Below are positions 57,284 to 64,000 of a stretch of DNA of 64,000 bases, one piece after another; within the stretch, counting starts at the first letter, position 1; every line of letters begins with the position of its first letter. Source of the DNA: Tubulanus polymorphus (taxonomy: Eukaryota; Nemertea; Palaeonemertea; Tubulaniformes; Tubulanidae); assembly GCF_964204645.1 (NCBI RefSeq), contig NC_134027.1, positions 3,460,485-3,524,484 of the forward strand. The letters are read 5' to 3'. The translations under genes were made by a program, and so were the position numbers. A model generated the notes under the pieces. It was not told the origin of the DNA. It did not search any database and saw only the letters and a list, made by a program, of their open reading frames with translations.

Positions 57284-58132
57284 CTAAGCAGTGAATAAAC
57301 CACCATCTGGCTTTCGCGAGTATCCTTTGTTCGTAATTTGTGAATGGTGGCCCTCTAGAAAAGAATGCCAACACTTCTTAATGAAATATGTAAGATGAAG
57401 ATGATTGAATTACTAAAACTCTAACGATGGGTGAAAAAAGTGAACTTACGAATAGCATTGTGAATGTTATCGATGCTCTCTTTCTTCGGTGATATATAAA
57501 CTCTTTCAGGACTCTCGGCCTGTGAAGGAGCTTCTACTTGTACGCCTATTCTGTTCTTGAGAATTCGTCTTGAAAAGAAATACGGCATAGATTTGAGTAA
57601 ATACTTGCCACATAAATGAACAGTGTGATAATGTTTCTCGCTTACCCGTGTTGTAATCCTAGCGTCTCCGGTTGAAGTAGCGTTTCATTTGATGCTTTTA
57701 GAAATTCACGATGATGATCATACTGAGCTTTCAATACAAAGTCTAGACTGTCATTTGGAGCCTGAGGGTCGTAATAACAGACTTCTCTTCTCGCGCTGGA
57801 AAGAGTACAGCGACTATTCAGTCTATACCATGGATCCTGCTTCTGAGCTATATGCACCGGCGTTGAATAAGCCTCATGCTGAAAGAACATTTTCAAATGA
57901 CAATCAGTAGATAAATACAATAACCCCAATAACATTCACGTCAAGTTTCTTTCATGTAGTAGGCCTTTTCAATTGTTTCTATAAGGTTAAATGTAGTGTT
58001 GAAAATTTCCAATTGCCAAGGCAAATGTTCAATCGAATGTTCGAGACTGACCTTCTGAGATATCATTCCTGTAAAGTCACTATCATTTTGAAGCTGAGGA
58101 AAAGGATATGGATCTCTCGTCGACACGTCCAT
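57284..58132 (-). CDS. CFAP276: CFAP276 (C1orf194), ciliary microtubule inner protein
   Basis: Four exons: 58132-58052, 57878-57646, 57568-57450 and 57354-57284, giving 167 aa against about 169 in human. Recognisable segments are TRDPYPFPQLQND at the start, HIAQKQDPWYRLNS, then REVCYYDPQAPNDSLDF, the ISPKKESIDNIHNAI stretch and the C-terminal GYSRKPDGG. Family members sit inside the doublet microtubules of motile cilia and sperm flagella. This role is from homology. The last exon exists in a second copy at 56660-56730. The upstream region contains an X-box-like site at 58237-58250, which fits a ciliary gene controlled by RFX factors. Confidence 0.9.
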
Positions 58133-58638
58133 GTTTCTGAATTGTTTCGAACGAAAATGATGACAATCAAATCCCTCCGAGATTGAAGTGTTGTTGTGTC
58201 AAACAAACACTTCCGGGTTTAGTAACATTGTTTAGGATATCCATGGAAACGATGCACCCTTGGTGTTCGAACTTCAGACCTGGTGATATTCACGGAGCCA
58301 TCCTTTGTATGGCAGTTCAAGTTCAGGGTAGTAGTGACTAGATCGTAATCTGTGGAACCATTTAAATATTCAATAAAGTAAATTATGTTTCAAATAGATT
58401 TTGTAAATAATAAGTGACTACTTTATGAATTTCGGCAGTTATGTTGCTCTAATATGTGAATCATTATTTCATTTTTGTCGTAAGTGAACCGAATGACCTG
58501 TAGTTCTTTAACGTAGTTGTTTAAGACATATTTAAACCAGTAATGATTTTTAACAAAGATCAATTTCAATTCAAAGATATTCCGACTATTATATTATATT
58601 TATTCAGAAAGATTGTGATAATTGAGTTTTTTTTACAG
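58133..58638. promoter_or_regulatory. Divergent promoter region CFAP276 / C2H2 gene
   Basis: The two genes start head to head about 530 bases apart. An ETS-type core ACTTCCGG is at 58209-58216. ATATCCATGGAAAC at 58237-58250 fits the RFX X-box pattern at all but one position. The plus-strand gene appears to have a 5'UTR intron ending TTTTACAG at 58638. Its frame upstream of that acceptor reaches an ATG at 58543 that I consider intronic. Confidence 0.5.
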
Positions 58639-58665
58639 AGTTCTATCGGCGTTAATGACAACAAA

Positions 58666-61351
58666 ATGAATGTTGATGAAGATCTCAACTTGGATGATTT
58701 CACAGATGTCGTCACGTTATTCAAGTGCAAATTCTGTCAATATACCGATAGCTCGAAGAGAGGTATAGCAACGCATATAAAGAGCACTCATCTAGCTGAT
58801 AGAACTGCGGTTCAAACCGGAAAATCAGAGGTGGCTGTTACCGGTATACAGGTAGATGTCGACCAGTCAACTGAAAATAGTAGGGAACATTCATCTAGTA
58901 TCAATGGTGAAAAGGTTTCTTCTGACCTCGTAATTCAAACCGCCGCTCAAGATGTACAGCCAGATGTGAATAATGATCCTGCCAGTGCTGTTTGTGTTGT
59001 AAATAGTGATCCCGATCTTATTGAGTTGAATAATTCCACCAGTGCGGTTAATACTTCATGGGATACAGTCGAACAGGCAGCAGTAGCGGCTTTAGAAGGA
59101 TATCTGAATGCTACTCATTCAAACACTACAGATAATGGTCTGATCTCTCCCGATGATAAAGGCTCGAGCGTCAACTCGAATGTTAGCGATCTCGAGCGAC
59201 GGCGAATTCAAAATACGAGTGAATCAATTTCTTCAGAGCATGCAGTCGTTACCGAAGAACTGACTTTTCAGAATTTAGAAGTAAGTCATCCTCAACATAT
59301 CGTAATAAGTGATAGTCTCGCCGATCCGACGAATAATCAGGTTACGAATACTGATAGTAGTTTAGACGGTAGTGCTGCTGCTACGAAAGAACTTTATTTG
59401 TGTGGTCAGTGTAATGATGTATTCTCGTCTATAGACGAATGTAAACAGCACATGATTGACGATCATGAGCTCGTATTAAGCGATGATGTTTGTCTAACTC
59501 CGAAAGTAAACGCCACTGGTAAAATGATGGTTGACGCTTCCATTCAGACGCAAACGAAAAAAGCGGGGCGTAAACGCAAAACGGCGGTGGTCGAATGTGC
59601 TGAAACGGAAGAGACTCAGTTCCTCGATAGCGATAACGAGTTTAATGACGACAAGATGGCCAACGACGAGCCACCGGAGGGCAGCGTCGCTCGTAAGAAA
59701 CGTAAAATCAAAACTCCGCACGCGCTGAAAGCAGATTATCAATTCAGTCGAAGCATGTTACGAATCGCGAGACGAACGAATACCGAACGATTTCGAAAAA
59801 ATCGCGAAGTTTTATCAAAATATACAATTGCGTGTAACATCGGCAAATGCAGCGCTAAATTTTTCCTCGACGAAAGCCTGAAAACGCACAGAGCTTGTCA
59901 CATCGAGGCGTCCAATGATTTTCGGTGCCATGTTTGCGATGACGAGACGTTTAAAACGTGGAAAACCTGTCAAATTCATCTGTATCGAAAACACAACATC
60001 GACACCGATCTGTTTACGTGTACCGAGTGCGAATATAAGTGTAATACATTGTCGAAACTACTAACGCATATAGAAATACATGGAGAGGCTCGAAATTATC
60101 AGTGCCACGTTTGCGGTTATCAGTTTAAACAATTAGCCGGATTACGAGTGCATCATTCCAAAGAGCATTCGCTGAATGATGTCGATGTCGCTGACATTCC
60201 GGTAGTCTCCACCGATGCAAAATCACCCGCGGCGAAACAGTGCTCTATTTGTCAACGAACTTTCGTCAACCGTCAATGTTTGAGTAAACACATGCAAGAG
60301 GTGCATAAAACGAACAAACTGTTTTCGTGTGAATTATGTGATTACACGTGTAGCCGCAAACCGATGCTTAGACTCCACATGCGTACACATACCGGTGAAA
60401 AACCACACAAGTTAGTATCTAAAATTTAAGAATGTAATCTTCTTTCTTTATTGAAGGTAGTAATGAATTGTATTGTTTTGTCTTATAGGTGTGATCAGTG
60501 TACATTCGCATCGGCCGATCATAACTCATTACGTCGACATAAAATGCGTCACTCGGGAAAGCGTCCTTATGTTTGTCCGCACTGTCCGTATAGCTGCATA
60601 CAGAGCGTATCGTTCAAAGGTCACATGTTAAGCAAACATCCCGGGCGCGAGGGTTTGTACGCTTGTCACCTGTGCAGTTTTCAGTCCGTGAAGAAAGAAT
60701 CTCTCGATAATCATTTGAACGATCACAGCAACGGAATCGTTAAACAAGTTTCTCGGAAGACAACTCAGAAACGACAAGAAGAGAAACAGCAATCTATAAT
60801 ACATTTTCAGCAGGTTAGTTTTCATCTGTCGAGCGAAATGTTCTCAAGATTCACGTGTCTTATATTGTAAAACTGATTGTTTCTATTTCCAGGGTCAGAA
60901 CCCACCTTCGATCCCGGGATTATCAGATGCAGATGCAGCTCAATTGATTTATTCTGCTTTAAATGTCATACAGGAAAAGGCAGCTCAAGGTGATGACACT
61001 GCGCAAAGTTTTACGTTACAAATTCCCTGTTCTGGAGGCGGCAACAGTCAGGAACAAACTGTTTATTTTGCTGTACATCCTACAGATGGGACAGATATAG
61101 CGACTGAGGACAATAATACTCGGATAATAAATGAGAACAATGCTGTAGAAACGGCTTCAAACAAGAATAACGATTCGAGTGCCACAGCACTTCAACAATC
61201 TGAAAATATTTATGTGCAAAATGTTGAATCGTTATCTGAAGTGATAGCGGAAAGTGGTAAAAATGGAACTGTTCTAATAAAGGTAGAAGGGACGGGAAAT
61301 AATCGGCAGCAGTTTCATATGATTGAATTACAAGAAGGGTCATCTGCCTAG
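58666..61351 (+). CDS. C2H2 zinc-finger protein with eleven fingers
   Basis: Three coding exons: 58666-60410, 60489-60813 and 60893-61351, giving 842 aa. The ATG lies 27 bases after an acceptor at 58638. One finger near the N-terminus (CKFCQYTDSSKRG) precedes about 180 residues rich in Ser, Asn and Asp. Finger 2 (CGQCNDVFSS) follows, then a basic KRK-rich stretch that could be a nuclear localisation signal. Nine more fingers run through CNIGKC, CHVCDDETF, CTECEYKC, CHVCGYQF, CSICQRTF, CELCDYTC, CDQCTF, CPHCPYSC and CHLCSF. Only one linker is the classical TGEKPH. The C-terminus is acidic and ends with TVLIKVEGTG and FHMIEL, suggesting an activation or partner-binding region. It is probably a nuclear DNA-binding regulator. 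I do not recognise a specific orthologue. The poly(A) signal AATAAA is at 61407-61412, 56 bases after the stop. Confidence 0.88.
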
Positions 61352-61717
61352 TCATCCATCATTCATTCCTGAAATTATTGTATAGGATCACAGTTGTTTG
61401 TGAAAAAATAAATGCATTGATTGAATTAAAAGCTTGTTCCAATTTTTTCATCGTTTGCAATAAAGTTGTTGACCATCAAATATTAGATTGTTTTTCCTCA
61501 TTACTATACATAAAGGATCAAAGGTACTTCATTCCTCATCAGCATCCTTTTCTTCCTCCTGAAGTTCTCAATCACCGCAGAACCTAGTTCCTTTGAATTT
61601 CAGGCTTCATCAGAATGAAAATCAACAATTTGAGAGGAAGAATTACATAAAAACAACTGATATTTCTATTTTTCGAAAGACTAACTAAATCCGTGCAAAA
61701 ATTGATGACTAAGACAA
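61352..61717. other. Short convergent intergenic region
   Basis: It holds the C2H2 gene 3'UTR with AATAAA at 61407-61412 and presumably the MRPL36 3' end. Nothing else is seen. Confidence 0.6.
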
Positions 61718-62059
61718 TCAATCTTCACGATAAAGTTTACTCTTATCGATTTTTTCCATTTGTTTGTGCCTTCGTTTATCTCTGCATTCCACGTACAATC
61801 GACCTTTCCTTCGCACAAAGTAACACGAGTCGCATCTTTTTCGTAGAATTGTTTTTACTTTATACGACGCCACTTGGGATAAGTTTGAGTTCAATGGCTG
61901 TAAGAAACGTGCTGGTTGTGGAGTTTCTGTGTTTCGTGGAGCCACAGCAACCTGGCGAAGAAAGCTGGAACACGATGGAGTAAAAAGTCTTCGAATATTT
62001 GTGGTCCATGTACCACTGACATTTCTCTGAGCAAGCTGAATAAACCCACGCAATAGCAT
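61718..62059 (-). CDS. MRPL36: Mitochondrial ribosomal protein bL36m
   Basis: A single coding exon of 113 aa. The C-terminal core KVKTILRKRCDSCYFVRRKG and the following RLYVECRDKRRHKQ is the L36 fold, with a zinc ribbon formed by C-x2-C-x12-C-x5-H. The first 70 or so residues lack acidic residues and are rich in Arg, Ser and Thr, as expected for a mitochondrial targeting extension. I start at ATG 62059 (MLLRGFIQ). The frame continues upstream to a TTG, but a splice acceptor TTTTAG lies at about 62099, so that part is 5'UTR. It is a component of the large mitoribosomal subunit. Human bL36m has about 103 aa. Confidence 0.9.
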   Translation of the reverse strand: MLLRGFIQLAQRNVSGTWTTNIRRLFTPSCSSFLRQVAVAPRNTETPQPARFLQPLNSNLSQVASYKVKTILRKRCDSCYFVRRKGRLYVECRDKRRHKQMEKIDKSKLYRED

Positions 62060-62622
62060 CTCCTCCTCAGTTTGGATTTTCTGCAATGTCAATGAAACCT
62101 AAAAGAAAAAAATACAGTTTTCAATGTATCGTTGACTAAGTCTGTTCAATATACTCAAATTTGAATTTGTTACGACAATTTTGGGCCGACGTTAGTAGGC
62201 TGTTTAAATTAGTATAATTCACTGAATCGTTCAAAAATTTCATCAAAGTTGAGTTTATCATTATTTTCTTTCATATAAAAGTCATTTCGATAAAGCTTAA
62301 ATACCTAGAAATGAGAATTATCGATGATATCAAATGTTTTTAATTCCTTTTCCCATATATTCGTTTTCAGCTAGTGCCACCTGGCGGTGCTTATTTTACT
62401 TCCGGGTTTTAGACCAATCAGAGGTGACGATACAATCAAAACCTGAAAGGAATGATTTGATTGGTTAAACTCTAGGCGGTCTAACTCGAATGAAGAAATC
62501 TGATAAACTTGAAACGGAGGAAGTCTTCATCTAAATTGTGGGTATTCAGCCCGAAAATAAGACGAATATCTGTATTTTATTGAACTGAAGGAGAGTAGAG
62601 TAGGCATAGTTATTAATTCAAG
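62060..62622. promoter_or_regulatory. Divergent promoter of MRPL36 and TPX2
   Basis: The start codons are 563 bases apart and diverge. ACTTCCGG (ETS/GABP type) is at 62398-62405. CCAAT is at 62414-62418 and an inverted CCAAT (ATTGG) at 62460-62464. No TATA box is obvious. Oppositely oriented CCAAT boxes with an ETS site are common in housekeeping and cell-cycle bidirectional promoters. Confidence 0.6.
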
Positions 62623-64000
62623 ATGACTGCAGCTACCGTCAACACAGATTGGGAATTCCACGCTCCGCAATTTTTCGATTTTGCCAACCCGGAAGAATAC
62701 GAAAATGACGAGGCCGATGCTTGGTTTGGTACGTTGATATACATTTTCAATCATAGGTCCTTACTCTTCCATGGAAGACACACTGGTGGTACTAACCTTG
62801 GTTTGGTATTTCTAGTTTTTAAGTTACCTTTGCCAGTTGTTTAATAATTGTTACCCATTTCTGCTGTAAAAAATCATTATTAGGCCCTACATTCTGCACA
62901 CTTTTTATACACTGCGCAGTTCAACCAAGCATATTTCTTCATTCATTACGTTAAGAAATATATAGGTCTGAATTATCTGTAATCTATAGTAATAATAATA
63001 CGTCGCAGTATCAGATATCGGCATTAATACGACGGGTAGGGGGTCTGCATTATACGATTTCATCCTGCATTTTTTTCAAAATAATGTTCTGTGTTTCTTC
63101 TTTCAGATGTACAAGAAACTACTGGTAACATTGATGATGAGTCTGGCTTTTGCGATGAAAGTCATCGAGAAGGACAAGGTAAACTGATAAAAACTGAACC
63201 TATGCAGAGGGAAGTGGACTATGATTTACGGGGCGCAAGACCAATTATCTAGGGCCTATTTTATTTCTAGAAAATCAATCGAAGAGGGGAGAAAAACGTC
63301 AAAGAACAACTGAATCAGTGTCGTCTATTCCTGAAGAGAGGTATTTCACAGTTTTTGACAATTAACCATTTGACTTACATATTTTTTTTGTTGCACACCA
63401 AGATAATTTGCTACAAGCAACATTAATGACATTAAATGTGATGCACGGACATAAACATCTTCACCCGTCAAGGGATTCGAACCCACTCTGCTAAAGCCGT
63501 TCCACGAACCCCTTGACCTCACGAGTCGTTACTATACGACCAGAATCAGGTCAGGCCAATCACAGCGCTTGTTACAAACGACATTAGGCATCTATGGAAT
63601 TTCCTGGTAAATAGACCAATCAGCGAACACGTAGCGAATGCGGAAGTATTGTCGTGTGTTGATATATGACGTCATGCGCAAAAGCGCCAGTAATGAAATC
63701 GCGCGTCGTGAGGCCAGGGGGCTGGTGGAAGCGAGTTCGGGAGCGATACCGGACCCCTGGCAAGCAAGGATGGGACGTAGAAATAAGATAGAAATAAGAC
63801 CTAGGCCAAAGAGTTATTGTTTAAACATATTTGTCATTTATATCCCATGCCTTTTGTCATTAAAGCCCCAGTGCTAAACGGAGGCGAGGCACTCCGCATA
63901 CACGCAGCACCTCTGTGAAGAAGGCCGTCAGGCGGGCGGTTCCATCGACAGGAAAACGTGCTACTCCAGTGGTACGAAGACCTCTGCGACCGAACAATCT
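62623..64000 (+). CDS. TPX2: TPX2 spindle assembly factor, N-terminal part (runs off the window)
   Basis: Exons: 62623-62728, 63107-63178, 63271-63340, and probably 63866 to beyond 64000. The first 35 residues contain DWEFHAPQFFDF and ADAWF. In human TPX2 the Aurora A-binding stretch has paired aromatics at 8 and 10 and a Trp-Phe pair at 34-35. Here W10, F12, W34 and F35 stand in matching places. Exons 2-3 give an acidic and then basic stretch (ENQSKRGEKRQRTTE). The candidate fourth exon follows a pyrimidine-containing TTAAAG acceptor, keeps phase, and is Arg/Lys-rich. TPX2 activates Aurora A and nucleates spindle microtubules under Ran control. The C-terminal TPX2 domains lie outside the window, so identity rests on the N-terminus only. 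Confidence 0.72.
63440..63545 (-). mobile_element. tRNA-derived SINE-like element in TPX2 intron 3
   Basis: On the minus strand GGTTCGAATCC (63473-63483) is a perfect RNA polymerase III B box. The arms GTCAAGGG and CCCTTGAC (63467-63474 and 63510-63517) are complementary. The upstream part gives only a weak A-box match and no foldable acceptor stem, so a SINE head fits better than a working tRNA gene. The boundaries are approximate. Confidence 0.5.
63546..63700 (+). promoter_or_regulatory. Promoter-like motif cluster inside TPX2 intron 3
   Basis: CCAAT occurs at about 63555-63559 and 63616-63620, GCGGAAGT at about 63638-63645, a full CRE TGACGTCA at 63667-63674, then ATGCGCA. Such density within 120 bases is unusual in this AT-rich window. 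It could be an internal promoter, an enhancer, or part of a mobile element next to the SINE-like sequence. Confidence 0.35.

Noticed and set aside
58543-58665. Upstream ATG extending the C2H2 protein by 41 residues
   Set aside because: The segment is AT-rich, encodes a hydrophobic stretch unlike the rest, and ends at a clear TTTTACAG acceptor, so it is most likely intron.
62370-62390. CTCF-like GCCACCTGGCGG and similar sites (for example 13645 and 52850)
   Set aside because: They match the core at most positions, but CTCF cores are short and degenerate. Without a matrix score they cannot be told from background.
63440-63545. A functional tRNA gene on the minus strand
   Set aside because: The B box is perfect, but no pairing acceptor stem, good A box or anticodon arm could be built. 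A SINE-like element fits better.

Overview
Organism: this is nuclear DNA of a bilaterian animal. The genes have many short exons with GT-AG introns from under 100 bases to several kb, the DNA is AT-rich, and the proteins are typical of animals (a Scratch-type SNAG/C2H2 repressor, TPX2, a CFAP276 ciliary protein, the H+/myo-inositol transporter SLC2A13, a peroxisomal ABCD half-transporter). A plant-style two-domain phosphoethanolamine methyltransferase in an animal points to an invertebrate. A lophotrochozoan such as a mollusc or annelid is my best guess, but nothing in the sequence fixes the phylum. I see no bacterial operon, CRISPR array, virus or toxin gene. I rebuilt the exons by hand from splice signals, reading phase and protein similarity. 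All junctions named below keep the frame.

Layout. 1-3248: mostly non-coding, with the scratch 3'UTR and a doubtful terminal exon of a plus-strand gene. 3249-8846 (-): scratch-like repressor, two exons, with the SNAG exon 4.4 kb upstream. 10765-13116 (-): phosphoethanolamine N-methyltransferase, 11 exons, 495 aa. 14784-21336 (-): SLC18B1-like MFS transporter, 12 exons, 559 aa. 24403-27607 (-): ABCD1/2-type peroxisomal ABC half-transporter, 10 exons, 745 aa. 27776-34194 (+): REDIC1/C12orf40-like meiotic crossover protein, 12 exons, 1031 aa, starting 168 bases head-to-head from ABCD. 37783-52497 (-): SLC2A13-like transporter, 9 exons, 611 aa, with very long introns. 53640-55919 (+): membrane-anchored ZZ zinc-finger/EF-hand protein, 11 exons, 438 aa, with a 512-base tandem duplication over its start. 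57284-58132 (-): CFAP276, 167 aa, with a second, phase-compatible last exon at 56660-56730. 58666-61351 (+): C2H2 protein with 11 fingers. 61718-62059 (-): mitochondrial ribosomal protein bL36m. 62623 to the right edge (+): 5' part of TPX2.

How it fits together: these are unrelated housekeeping and developmental genes, so there is no operon logic. Three groupings matter. ABCD, REDIC1 and SLC2A13 appear in the order and orientations that I recall for ABCD2, C12orf40 and SLC2A13 on human chromosome 12q12, which suggests ancient microsynteny. Several pairs are divergent and may share promoters: ABCD/REDIC1, SLC2A13/ZZ-EF, CFAP276/C2H2 and MRPL36/TPX2. Mobile DNA is sparse: one short element with inverted ends near 10.2 kb, a tRNA-derived SINE-like element near 63.5 kb, and a possible relic near 5.1 kb.
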